Of a DNA stretch of 64,000 nt, positions 48,847 through 58,417 are shown piece after piece (positions within the stretch are counted from its first letter, which is position 1; each line of letters starts with the position of its first letter). Source of the stretch: Pseudomonas sp. GM48 (GTDB lineage: Bacteria > Pseudomonadota > Gammaproteobacteria > Pseudomonadales > Pseudomonadaceae); assembly GCF_000282335.1 (NCBI RefSeq), contig NZ_AKJM01000051.1, forward strand, positions 20,333 to 84,332, in the 5' to 3' direction. The notes below the pieces were generated by a model. It had not been told where the DNA came from. It ran no database searches and saw only the letters and a program-made list of their open reading frames with translations. The position numbers were made by a program, and so were the translations under genes.

Positions 48847-49824
48847 TCAGGGCAACAGAACAACCGAACCCGTTGTGCGCCGCGCCGACAACTCGGTCTG
48901 CGCTTTCGCCGCATCAGCCAGTGGATAACGCTGGCTGATGTCCACCGTCAGCTTGCCGCTGATGATCATCTCGAACAGTTCGTCGGCCATGCGTTGCAGG
49001 TTCTCGGCGTTGTTCGCATAAGTGCCCAGGGTTGGCCGGGTCACGTACAGCGAACCTTTGCCCGCGAGAATCCCCAGGTTCACGCCGTCCACTGCGCCGG
49101 ATGCATTGCCGAAGCTCACCACCAGCCCCCGCGGCGCCACACTGTCGAGTGAGGTCAGCCAGGTGTCCTTGCCGACGCCGTCGTACACCACTGGGACTTT
49201 TTTACCGTCAGTCAACTCCAGCACACGTTGTGCGACGTTTTCATGGCTGTAGTCGATGGTCGCCCAGGCACCGTTGGCCTTGGCCAGTGCGGCTTTCTCT
49301 GCCGAGCTGACCGTGCCGATCAGCTTCACGCCCAAGGCCCTGGCCCATTGGCAAGCCAGGGAACCGACACCACCGGCCGCGGCGTGGAACAGGATGGTTT
49401 CGCCGCCTTTGAGTTCATAGGTCTGACGCAGCAGGTACTGCACGGTCAGGCCCTTGAGCATCACGCCGGCGGCCTGTTCGAAGCTGATGGCGTCCGGCAG
49501 TTTCACCAGATTGGCCTCGGGCAAGACGTGAACATCGCTGTAGGCGCCCAGAGGGCCGCTGCCATAGGCCACGCGATCACCGATCTTGAAGCGGGTCACG
49601 TCGCTGCCCACCGCGTCGACCACGCCCGCGCCTTCGGAGCCGACACCCGATGGCAGGGACGGCGGCGGGTACAGACCGCTGCGGTAATAGGTGTCGATGA
49701 AGTTCAGGCCGATGGCCTTGTTGGTCACGCGCACTTCCTTCGGACCTGGCTCGGCGGGCTGGTAATCCACATATTCGAGCACTTCGGGACCGCCATGGGT
49801 GCGGAACTGGATACGCTTTGCCAT
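48847..49824 (-). CDS. qor: NADPH:quinone oxidoreductase (zeta-crystallin type)
   Basis: 325-residue zinc-free medium-chain reductase that reduces quinones. N-terminal MAKRIQFRTHGGPEVLEYVDY, NADPH-binding AAAGGVGSLACQWARALG, and no structural zinc cysteine cluster. Divergent from hemF, as in other pseudomonads. Confidence 0.93.
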   Translation of the reverse strand: MAKRIQFRTHGGPEVLEYVDYQPAEPGPKEVRVTNKAIGLNFIDTYYRSGLYPPPSLPSGVGSEGAGVVDAVGSDVTRFKIGDRVAYGSGPLGAYSDVHVLPEANLVKLPDAISFEQAAGVMLKGLTVQYLLRQTYELKGGETILFHAAAGGVGSLACQWARALGVKLIGTVSSAEKAALAKANGAWATIDYSHENVAQRVLELTDGKKVPVVYDGVGKDTWLTSLDSVAPRGLVVSFGNASGAVDGVNLGILAGKGSLYVTRPTLGTYANNAENLQRMADELFEMIISGKLTVDISQRYPLADAAKAQTELSARRTTGSVVLLP

Positions 49825-49874
49825 CAGAACTCTCCATAGATCGTTTTACCAAGCGCCCTATCGGACTCCTAAGC

Positions 49875-49888
49875 TTGATCGTCGTCAA
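49875..49888. promoter_or_regulatory. Probable Anr/Dnr (FNR-type) box
   Basis: TTGATCGTCGTCAA matches the consensus TTGAT-N4-ATCAA at 9 of 10 fixed bases, 100 bp upstream of the hemF start. hemF of P. aeruginosa is known to be Anr-dependent, so this is a plausible oxygen-response site. It could also influence the divergent qor. Confidence 0.6.
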
Positions 49889-49963
49889 CTGCGAAGGGGT
49901 AACTTGCGATGTTATGCTACGGGCCCATTTGCGCAGGCGGAGCTCCAATGGAGCGCCGCGTAG

Positions 49964-50902
<939 letters not shown>

Positions 50903-50915
50903 ACGAGGAATCCTG

Positions 50916-51737
50916 ATGGACCGTTATGTCGTATTCGGTAACCCGATTGGCCACAGCAAGTCGCCGCTGATCCATCGCCTGTTTGCTGAGCAGACTGCGC
51001 AGAAACTGGACTACAACACACTGCTGGCGCCACTCGACGACTTTTCCACTTGTGCCCGAACGTTTTTCCTCGAGGGACGCGGCGCCAATGTGACGGTGCC
51101 GTTCAAGGAAGAGGCCTATCGGCTGGCGAACAGCCTGACGGCACGGGCGCAGCGGGCGGGCGCGGTCAATACCCTGAGCAAACTGGCCGATGGCAGTCTG
51201 CTGGGCGACAACACCGATGGTGCCGGGCTGGTGCGCGACCTGACGGTAAATGCCGGATTCAGCCTCAAGGGCAAACGCATCCTGCTGCTCGGTGCCGGCG
51301 GTGCGGTGCGCGGTGCTTTGGAGCCGTTGCTGGCCGAGCAACCGGCGTCGGTGATCATCGCCAACCGCACGGTAGACAAGGCCGAGCTGCTGGCGGAATT
51401 GTTCGGCGATCTGGGGCCGGTATCGGCCAGCGGTTACGACTGGTTGCGAGAGTCGGTGGACCTGATCATCAACGCGACGTCGGCGAGCCTGACGGGCGAT
51501 GTGCCGCCGATTGCACCCAGCCTGATCGAACCGGGCAAAACGGTGTGTTACGACATGATGTACGGCAAGGAACCCACCTCGTTCTGTCGCTGGGCCAGCG
51601 AACACGGGGCTGCGGTGGCGATGGATGGCTTGGGGATGCTGGCCGAGCAGGCCGCGGAAGCGTTCTTCCTGTGGCGCGGCGTGCGCCCGGATACAGCACC
51701 GGTGCTGGCGGAGTTGCGTCGGCAGTTGGCCCTGTAG
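50916..51737 (+). CDS. aroE: Shikimate dehydrogenase (NADP+)
   Basis: 273 residues. Reduces 3-dehydroshikimate in aromatic amino acid synthesis. Substrate-binding [13 protein letters not shown], catalytic Lys in [13 protein letters not shown]-binding [10 protein letters not shown] and NRTVDKA. Same strand as hemF with a short gap, as in P. aeruginosa. Confidence 0.97.
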   Translation: MDRYVVFGNPIGHSKSPLIHRLFAEQTAQKLDYNTLLAPLDDFSTCARTFFLEGRGANVTVPFKEEAYRLANSLTARAQRAGAVNTLSKLADGSLLGDNTDGAGLVRDLTVNAGFSLKGKRILLLGAGGAVRGALEPLLAEQPASVIIANRTVDKAELLAELFGDLGPVSASGYDWLRESVDLIINATSASLTGDVPPIAPSLIEPGKTVCYDMMYGKEPTSFCRWASEHGAAVAMDGLGMLAEQAAEAFFLWRGVRPDTAPVLAELRRQLAL

Positions 51738-51760
51738 ATTTCCCTGATCAGACAGACTTT

Positions 51761-51879
51761 CTGTGGCGAGGGAGCTTGCTCCCGCTGGGCTGCGCAGCGG
51801 CCCTAAAACCTGGCATGCCATGTATCAGCCAGTTTGCGGGCGCTTCGCACCCGAGCGGGAGCAAGCTCCCTCGCCACAG
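51761..51879. repeat. REP doublet (GTGGCGAGGGAGCTTGCTCCCGC type)
   Basis: Inverted copies at 51761-51787 and 51853-51879 between the convergent aroE and SulP genes. Confidence 0.85.
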
Positions 51880-51907
51880 GGTTGAGTGGTGTTCCAAAGG
51901 AAGGCGT

Positions 51908-53476
51908 TCAGTCTTCAAACCGGATCGGGCATTTCTCCGCCCCTTCGAGCTTCCTCAGTTCTTCCACCACCTGCGGCCGTGCCCGGCGCAAGGTCAGGCT
52001 GCGATCCTGACGCAACAGGCGCCGCGCTTCCTGATGCAGCATCTCCACCCCTGAATAATCGATGAAGTTGATCTGCTGCGCCTCGATCACCACGCGCGCG
52101 CCGTGCATGCGTTGCAGGCGCACTTGCAGGTAATGGCTGGCACCGAAAAAGATCGAACCACCCACCCGCAGAATGTCTTCCTCGCCATCTCGCACATGCT
52201 GCACCCGTGGTTGCGATGTGCGTTTGAGGTAGAAGAACAGCGAGGCCAGCACGCCAGCGTAGATCGCTGTTTGCAATTCCAGCAGCAGCGTGGCGACGCA
52301 GGTCAGCGCCATAACCACGAATTCGGCGCGGCTGACCCGCAACAACGCGCGAATGCCGCGATGGTCCACCAGTCCCCAGGCGATCAACAGAATGCTCCCG
52401 GCCATGGCCGGAATCGGAATATGCGCGATCAGGCTCGCGCCGAATATGGCGAACAGCGCCACCCACAGTGCCGAAAAAATTCCCGCCAGCGGTGAACAGG
52501 CACCGGCCTCGTAGCTCAGTCCAGAGCGAGTGAAAGAACCGGCAGACAACGATCCGGAAAAAAACGCGCCGACGATGTTCGACAAGCCCTGGGCGCGAAC
52601 TTCCTGGTTAGCGTCGAGCAATTGCTGCGAACGTGCGGAGATCGAGCGGGCAATCGACAGGCTTGTGACCAGACCGAGCATGCCCACTGCCACGGCGCTG
52701 GGCAGCAGGCGCAGGATCAGATCGAGATCCAGCGGCAACGGACTGAAAGGCGGCAGCTTGCCGGTGAAAGCGCTGACCAGTTGCACATGGCCGAACATCG
52801 ATGGCCAGATCCAGACCAGCAATCCGCCGAGAACCAGAGTGATCAGGAGCGTCGGCCAGCGTGGCAGCAGCAGTTTGAGGATTACGCCCACCACCACCGT
52901 CGCCAGCCCCAGCGCCAGCGAAGGTTTGTCCATTTCGTCGAGATGGCGCAACAACGTGATGAAACTATCCAGCGCGGTGGTTTGGCTGGGCAAGTCCAGC
53001 CCCAGCAGGTTAGGCAATTGACCGATGGCAATCACCACGGCAGCACCGAGGGTGAAGCCGAGTACCACCGAGTGAGAGACGAAATTCACCAGCGCGCCAA
53101 ACCGCAGCAAACCCAACAGCCACTGAAAGACGCCGGCAAGAAATGTCAGCAACAGGATCAACAAGACGTAGTCCTGCGAGGCCGGCACGGCCAGAGGACT
53201 GACGCTGGCGTACAGGACAATCGAGATGGCCGCCGTAGGACCGCAGATCAAATGCCACGACGAACCCCACAGGCAGGCGATCAGCACCGGGATGATTGCG
53301 GCGTACAGGCCGTATTCCGGCGGCAGGCCGGCAATCAGTGCGTAGGCAATGGATTGCGGCAACGCCAGAATCGCGCCGCTGAGGCCGACGATCAGGTCAC
53401 GACCGACGCTGGCGCGGGTTTGCCGGGGTAGCCAGGTGAGGAAGGGGAAGAGTGAATGGCGGCTTGGCAGGGCCAT
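51908..53476 (-). CDS. SulP-family anion transporter with STAS domain
   Basis: 522-residue inner-membrane carrier. The SulP core (GLSGAILALPQSIAYALIAGLPPEYGLYAAI near the N-terminus, about 10-12 helices) is followed by a cytoplasmic STAS domain with FIDYSGVEMLH near residue 470. Such proteins carry sulfate or bicarbonate/dicarboxylates; substrate not decidable. It reads in the same direction as choX and betC, downstream of them after a REP pair. Confidence 0.88.
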   Translation of the reverse strand: MALPSRHSLFPFLTWLPRQTRASVGRDLIVGLSGAILALPQSIAYALIAGLPPEYGLYAAIIPVLIACLWGSSWHLICGPTAAISIVLYASVSPLAVPASQDYVLLILLLTFLAGVFQWLLGLLRFGALVNFVSHSVVLGFTLGAAVVIAIGQLPNLLGLDLPSQTTALDSFITLLRHLDEMDKPSLALGLATVVVGVILKLLLPRWPTLLITLVLGGLLVWIWPSMFGHVQLVSAFTGKLPPFSPLPLDLDLILRLLPSAVAVGMLGLVTSLSIARSISARSQQLLDANQEVRAQGLSNIVGAFFSGSLSAGSFTRSGLSYEAGACSPLAGIFSALWVALFAIFGASLIAHIPIPAMAGSILLIAWGLVDHRGIRALLRVSRAEFVVMALTCVATLLLELQTAIYAGVLASLFFYLKRTSQPRVQHVRDGEEDILRVGGSIFFGASHYLQVRLQRMHGARVVIEAQQINFIDYSGVEMLHQEARRLLRQDRSLTLRRARPQVVEELRKLEGAEKCPIRFED

Positions 53477-53527
53477 GGGGCCTCTCGGTCGGGGTTTTAC
53501 GAAAGAGTATCAGGACCAGGCAATCAT

Positions 53528-53678
53528 TGTGGCGAGGGAGCTTGCTGTGGCGAGGGGGCTTGCCCCCGTTCGGCTGCGAAGCAGTCGCAAAACCGTAGTA
53601 TGCGGATTAACTGATACTCCGCGGATGCTGGTTTTAGGACGGCTGCGCCGCCCAACGGGGGCAAGCCCCCTCGCCACA
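53528..53678. repeat. REP pair with an extra half copy
   Basis: GTGGCGAGGGAGCTTGCT at 53529-53546 runs directly into a full GTGGCGAGGGGGCTTGCCCCCGTT, with the inverted mate at 53655-53678. The left side thus holds one truncated and one complete copy of two subtypes. Confidence 0.8.
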
Positions 53679-53699
53679 AAAGCCTGTTTGGATACAGGT

Positions 53700-54620
53700 T
53701 TACAACTTGGCTTTCACCGCCGGCAACGCATCCTGCCCATCCACGGTCTTCACCCCCTCGAGCCACTTGTCCAGTACCGCGGGGTTGGCCTTGATCCATG
53801 CCTTGGCCGCGTCAGCATTGCTGACTTTCTTGTTCACCACCTCGGCCATGATGCTGTTCTCCATGTCTTGGGTGAAACTCAGGTTGGTCAGCAGTTTGCC
53901 AACGTTCGGGCAGGCCTGTGCATAACCTTTGCGGGTCAGGGTGTGAACGCTGCCGGTGTCGCCGAAGTATTTCTCGCCACCCTTGAGGTAATGCATTTTC
54001 AGCTGCACGTTCATCGGGTGCGGGGTCCAGCCGAGGAAGGTCACGAACTTCTGTTTTTTCACCGCACGGGACACTTCCGCCAGCATTGCCTGCTCGCTGG
54101 ACTCGACCAGTTTCCACTGGCCCATGTCGAAATCGTTTTTCTTGATGATCTCTTGCAGCGAGATGTTCGCCGGTGCGCCGGAACCGATGCCGTAGATTTT
54201 GCGGTCGAACTTGTCGGCGTATTTGTTCAGGTCGGCAAAGTCATGCACACCCGCGTCCCACACGTAGTCCGGGACGGCGAGGGTGAATTCGGTGCCGTCG
54301 AGGTTCTTCGCCAGTTGCGTGACATCGCCGCTGGCGACGAATTTGTCGTAGAAGCCCTGCTGCGCCGGCATCCAGTTACCCAGGAACACATCGACCTGGC
54401 CATCCTTGAGCCCGCCAAAGGTGATCGGCACCGCGAGGGTGTCGACCTTGGCCTTGTAGCCCATGCCGTCCAGCAGAAACCCGGTGATGGCATTGGTCGC
54501 GGCAATGTCGCTCCAGCCCGGGTCGGCCATCTTCACCGTTTCGCAACTCTGATCGGCAAACGCCGATGCACTGCCCAGAGCCAGGAGCCCGACCGTCAGT
54601 ACTGTGGATAACCTTTGCAT
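53700..54620 (-). CDS. choX: Choline ABC transporter substrate-binding protein
   Basis: 306-residue periplasmic binding protein of the OpuAC family with signal peptide MQRLSTVLTVGLLALGSASA followed by DQSCETVKMADPGW. Conserved Trp/Tyr residues for a quaternary amine cage are present. It follows betC by 16 bp, so it likely takes up choline freed from or alongside choline-O-sulfate. The matching permease and ATPase genes are not in the window. Confidence 0.88.
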   Translation of the reverse strand: MQRLSTVLTVGLLALGSASAFADQSCETVKMADPGWSDIAATNAITGFLLDGMGYKAKVDTLAVPITFGGLKDGQVDVFLGNWMPAQQGFYDKFVASGDVTQLAKNLDGTEFTLAVPDYVWDAGVHDFADLNKYADKFDRKIYGIGSGAPANISLQEIIKKNDFDMGQWKLVESSEQAMLAEVSRAVKKQKFVTFLGWTPHPMNVQLKMHYLKGGEKYFGDTGSVHTLTRKGYAQACPNVGKLLTNLSFTQDMENSIMAEVVNKKVSNADAAKAWIKANPAVLDKWLEGVKTVDGQDALPAVKAKL

Positions 54621-54636
54621 GGACTTCCCCTTAACA

Positions 54637-56151
54637 TTATTGGTTTTGGCAGGGTTGTGGATAACGTGCTTTACGTTCCAGATCGTCGAGGTCGATGTGG
54701 TTGCGCATGTATTGCTGACTGGCGTCCACCAGTGGCTGGTGATCCCAGCTCTTCAGCTTGCCGAGGGTCAGCGCCTCGGCCACGAACCGCCGGCGCCGCT
54801 GGCTGGCGAGCACTTGCTGGTGAATCGCCGGGATGTTCCATTTGGCCCGTGCTTCGGCGAGAAAGTCGTCGAACAGCTGGCGATGTTGCGGCGAATGGCT
54901 GAGTTCTTCCAGTTCGCGAGGGTCGTTGTGTACGTCGAAGAGCAGGCAAGGGTCGTCTTCGCTATAGATGAATTTGTAGGCGCCGCGGCGGATCATCATC
55001 AACGGGCTGATGGTGCCTTCGGCCATGTATTCGCCGAATACTTCGTCGTGACCACCCTGCCCTTGCAGGTGCGGCACCAGCGAGCGGCCATCCAGCGGCA
55101 AGCCAGGTTCCAGCGAGCCGCCGGCCAGTTCAACGAAGGTCGGCAACAGGTCGGCGGTCGAAACGCTGGCGCTGACCCGAGCGGCACCGAATTGCCCCGG
55201 TGCGCTGATCAGCAGCGGTACCCGTGCGGCCATTTCATACCAGTGCATTTTGTACCAGAGGCCACGTTCGCCGAGCATGTCGCCGTGGTCGCCGGAGAAG
55301 ACGATGATGGTGTCGTCGATCAATCCGGTATCTTCGAGGGTTTGCAGGAGTTTGCCGACGTTGCTGTCGATATAGCTGCAGGCGCCGAAATAGGCGCGGC
55401 GGGCATCGCGAATCTTATCCACAGGCAGCGGCTTGTCCAACAGGTCGTAAACCTTGAGCAAACGCTGGGAGTGTGGATCGAGTGAATGCTGATCCGGGGT
55501 TGTAGGCAGCGGGATGTCGGCATCGTCGTACAAATCCCAGAAAGCCTTGGGAATGGTGTACGGGTCGTGTGGGTGAGTCATCGAAACGGTGAGGCAGAAC
55601 GGCTGATCGCCGTCCTCGCGAATGTGATCGAACAGGTACTGCTGGGCCTTGAACACCACCTCTTCGTCGAAATCCAGCTGATTGGTGCGCACGCATGGGC
55701 CTGCTTGCAAAACCGAGGACATGTTGTGGTACCAGGTCGGGCGCACGTCCGGTTCATCCCAGTTCACCGCCCAGCCGTAGTCGGCCGGGTAAATGTCACT
55801 GGTCAGGCGTTCTTCGTAGCCATGCAGTTGGTCCGGGCCGCAGAAATGCATCTTGCCCGACAGGGCGGTGCGGTAGCCGAGGCGACGCAGGTAGTGGGCA
55901 TAAGTCGGAACGTCGGCGGGGAAATCGGCGGCGTTGTCGTAGGCGCCGATCTTGCTCGGCAACTGGCCGCTGACCAGGGTAAATCGCGACGGCGCACACA
56001 GGGGGCTGTTGCAATAAGCAGAATCGAACACCACGCCTTGTGCGGCGAGACGGCTGAGATGGGGCAGCTTGATGGGCGACGGGCCGTAGAACGGCAACAT
56101 TGGCGCGGCCATTTGATCGGCCATGATGAAAAGAATGTTCTTGCGCTTCAT
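54637..56151 (-). CDS. betC: Choline-sulfatase
   Basis: 504-residue arylsulfatase-family enzyme that cleaves choline-O-sulfate to choline and sulfate. The formylglycine site is CAPSR in NSPLCAPSRFTLVSGQLPS (the Cys in C-x-P-S-R), and the metal-binding MADQM and SGDHGDMLGERGLW motifs are present. Start MKRKNILFIMAD at 56151 chosen over one six codons upstream. Divergent from a LysR-type gene, which is the usual regulator of this module. Confidence 0.93.
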   Translation of the reverse strand: MKRKNILFIMADQMAAPMLPFYGPSPIKLPHLSRLAAQGVVFDSAYCNSPLCAPSRFTLVSGQLPSKIGAYDNAADFPADVPTYAHYLRRLGYRTALSGKMHFCGPDQLHGYEERLTSDIYPADYGWAVNWDEPDVRPTWYHNMSSVLQAGPCVRTNQLDFDEEVVFKAQQYLFDHIREDGDQPFCLTVSMTHPHDPYTIPKAFWDLYDDADIPLPTTPDQHSLDPHSQRLLKVYDLLDKPLPVDKIRDARRAYFGACSYIDSNVGKLLQTLEDTGLIDDTIIVFSGDHGDMLGERGLWYKMHWYEMAARVPLLISAPGQFGAARVSASVSTADLLPTFVELAGGSLEPGLPLDGRSLVPHLQGQGGHDEVFGEYMAEGTISPLMMIRRGAYKFIYSEDDPCLLFDVHNDPRELEELSHSPQHRQLFDDFLAEARAKWNIPAIHQQVLASQRRRRFVAEALTLGKLKSWDHQPLVDASQQYMRNHIDLDDLERKARYPQPCQNQ

Positions 56152-56265
56152 GTGATCGCGGCATTCCATAGTGGATGTTTATGCGAGAGTGCTGGCTTCG
56201 AGAATGAAACCCTCGCACCTTGCGGTAAAGCCCATGCGCGGCAATGACTAGGATAAGCACAGCTT

Positions 56266-57216
56266 ATGTATGACGCCCTTGGTGACCTGTCACTGGATCT
56301 GCTTCGCGCCTTCGAAGCGGCGGCCCGTCAGCGCAGCTTTACCGCGGCGGCGGTTGAGCTGGGCACTACGCAACCGGCCATCAGCCAGCAGATCAAGCGC
56401 CTTGAAGAACAACTGGCGACCCGCCTGTTCGACCGCATTTATCGTGGAATCGAACTGACCGAGGCCGGACAGATTCTTTTTGAGCAGGTTCAGCTCGGTT
56501 TACAGAATATCGACGCAGGATTGAGCGCAATCAGCGCACAGCAACAGCATGAAGTGCTGCAAGTTGCCACGGATTTTGCCTTCGCCGCCTATTGGTTGAT
56601 GCCGCGTCTGCACCGCTTTCACGCGGCCAATCCGCAGGTGGATGTCAGCCTGGTCACCAGTGAACGCAGTCATAACATGCTACGTACTGATATCGATGTG
56701 GCGGTGCTGTTCGGTGATGGCCGCTTCAAACAGGGTGAAAGTCATTGGCTGTTCAGCGAGGAAGTGTTTCCGGTGTGCAGCCCGCAGTTGTTGAGCGAGC
56801 GGACCTTGCCCTTGCCGGCCCAGGCATTATTGGAGTTTCCGTTGCTGCACCTGCGTGGGGAACACAGCAGTAACTGGTTCGACTGGAGTGGTGTGTTCCG
56901 CGCCCTGGGCATCACCTCGCCCCCGGCGCCGGGACAGTTGCGCTTCGACAACTACACCCTGCTGATTCAGGCCGCGATTGGCGGTCAGGGTGTGGCCATT
57001 GGTTGGCGGCACCTTGTGGATAACTTGCTCGCGCAAGGGTTGCTGTGTCGACCAATCGGCGAAACGGTGATGTCGAGGCTGGGTTACTACGTGGTTCTGC
57101 CCCAGCGCAAACGGCGTGGAGCGTTGATCCAGCAGTTTGTGGATTGGCTGATGGCCGAGCAGGCCAGCAGTGCGGAGTCGTTGTCGGGGCTGTCATTGCC
57201 TTCGATTGCGGTGTGA
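56266..57216 (+). CDS. LysR-type regulator of choline sulfate use
   Basis: 316-residue LysR regulator: N-terminal winged helix (LDLLRAFEAAARQRSFTAAAVEL, then TQPAISQQIKRLEEQL) and C-terminal effector domain. The divergent position next to betC, 114 bp apart, is the usual arrangement for the choline-sulfate regulator. The inducer is presumably choline-O-sulfate or choline. Confidence 0.85.
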   Translation: MYDALGDLSLDLLRAFEAAARQRSFTAAAVELGTTQPAISQQIKRLEEQLATRLFDRIYRGIELTEAGQILFEQVQLGLQNIDAGLSAISAQQQHEVLQVATDFAFAAYWLMPRLHRFHAANPQVDVSLVTSERSHNMLRTDIDVAVLFGDGRFKQGESHWLFSEEVFPVCSPQLLSERTLPLPAQALLEFPLLHLRGEHSSNWFDWSGVFRALGITSPPAPGQLRFDNYTLLIQAAIGGQGVAIGWRHLVDNLLAQGLLCRPIGETVMSRLGYYVVLPQRKRRGALIQQFVDWLMAEQASSAESLSGLSLPSIAV

Positions 57217-57277
57217 AACGTGAAAAGATCGCAGCCTGTGCCGCGTGATCTGCCCGATCAGATTCAGAGGATTTCAA

Positions 57278-57604
57278 ATGCAACGCATAACGGGCTACCA
57301 CGCCCATGTCTATTTCGACGCCAGCACCATCGATCAGGCGCGAGTCTTGTGTGAACAGGCAGCGCAATTGTTTCCACTGAAAATGGGCCGCGTGCACGAG
57401 CGTCCGGTCGGTCCGCACCCGGACTGGAGCTGCCAGTTGGCGTTCGAACCGCAGGTTCTGGGCGACGTGCTGCCGTGGCTGGCGCTGAACCGCAAGGGTC
57501 TGGTGGTATTCCTGCACCCGGACACCGGTGACGATCTGCTCGACCATACCGAGCACGCGATCTGGATGGGGGCCATTCGCCCGCTGGATCTGTCTATTTT
57601 TTGA
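57278..57604 (+). CDS. DOPA 4,5-dioxygenase family protein
   Basis: 108 residues. Matches the small DOPA-dioxygenase family: ITGYHAHVYFD near the N-terminus and VGPHPDWSCQLAF, giving the conserved histidines for a metal. The ATG at 57278 has GAGGA 8 bp upstream; an upstream in-frame start is rejected. Bacterial members open catechol rings of substrates other than plant DOPA; substrate unknown. Its stop abuts the convergent GFA gene. Confidence 0.85.
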   Translation: MQRITGYHAHVYFDASTIDQARVLCEQAAQLFPLKMGRVHERPVGPHPDWSCQLAFEPQVLGDVLPWLALNRKGLVVFLHPDTGDDLLDHTEHAIWMGAIRPLDLSIF

Positions 57605-58006
57605 TCAAATGGTTTCTTTCGCCTCGCCGGGCAAGTGTTCGTCCAGGTGCAGCCACGGCAAGCGGCTGTCGGTCCAGATGTGCCGCTCGGCCGGTGCTTG
57701 CTCGGGATGGTCGAGGGTGGCGATGGTCAGGTCGATGCTTTCCGGGCTCAGGTGCGTCACCAGCGCCAGTTGCGCCCCACAGTGGCCGCAGAAATATCGC
57801 GCGCAGGTGGATGAAGAGTCGTACCGCGACGGTGTCCCGGCCAGCCATTGAAAGGCGGAGGCCGGCACGGTGATCCAGGTGGTCACGATGCCGCCGCTGA
57901 CCCGTCGGCAAATCGAGCAATGGCAGTGGGCGATATCGTGCAGCGGCCCGCTGAATTGATAGCGCAGTTGCCCGCAATGGCAGCCGCCGGTGTGCGCTTT
58001 GTTCAT
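57605..58006 (-). CDS. GFA (glutathione-dependent formaldehyde-activating)-family protein
   Basis: 133-residue zinc-binding protein with the GFA cysteine set: GGCHCGQLRY near the N-terminus, CHCSICRR, and CGHCGAQL. These proteins bind two zinc ions, but most have no proven reaction; the original formaldehyde role is not general. No glutathione pathway genes are nearby. Confidence 0.85.
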   Translation of the reverse strand: MNKAHTGGCHCGQLRYQFSGPLHDIAHCHCSICRRVSGGIVTTWITVPASAFQWLAGTPSRYDSSSTCARYFCGHCGAQLALVTHLSPESIDLTIATLDHPEQAPAERHIWTDSRLPWLHLDEHLPGEAKETI

Positions 58007-58036
58007 GGCACTTCTCCTGATGCGTCATTACTGACG

Positions 58037-58108
58037 CCTTCGCGAGCAAGCCCGCTCCCACACTGGATCTGTGTCGGACATAAAGCCAGGCGGGCTTGCT
58101 CGCGAAGG
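58037..58108. repeat. REP doublet (TTCGCGAGCAAGCCCGC type)
   Basis: Inverted copies at 58037-58063 and 58088-58108; the right copy lacks the CTCCCACA end. Situated upstream of the citrate transporter. Confidence 0.8.
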
Positions 58109-58109
58109 C

Positions 58110-58417
58110 TGCAACCCGGTTCACCTCCCTGCCCCGGTCCGACGACCGGTCGTGCATCCGGTCAAAGCTTTCATCACCGAAAGCTGGCTGAAAGCTTCCC
58201 CGATTAGGATCGCCGCCACTGCCGGCAAAAGACCGGTTGGCCAATGCCAGCGTGTTATCGCTCGCACAGCCCATTTAACAACAACAATGGTGATTCTGAT
58301 GTCCTCTTCTACCCGCCGCTTCGCTGCAACTCCACCCGTACGCCTCGTGCTTCCCGTTCTGCGCTGATCACGCCCGATCCGCCCATTCCCTAGCCGCGCT
58401 ACGCCTGGAGTATTCCC
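58110..58417. promoter_or_regulatory. Leader region of the citrate transporter
   Basis: About 300 bp without a recognised gene, holding presumably the CitMHS promoter. One small open frame (58287-58367) is described separately. No clear riboswitch was recognised. Confidence 0.35.
58287..58367 (+). CDS. Possible 26-codon leader peptide upstream of CitMHS
   Basis: A short frame encoding a basic peptide ending RRFAATPPVRLVLPVLR, 50 bp before the transporter start. It has no clear ribosome binding site and no known homologue that I recognise. It could be a leader peptide or chance. Confidence 0.2.
   Translation: MVILMSSSTRRFAATPPVRLVLPVLR

Noticed and set aside
58071..58367. 98-codon frame before the citrate transporter
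   Set aside because: It starts inside the REP doublet and has no recognisable domain; only the last 26 codons are kept as a low-confidence leader.
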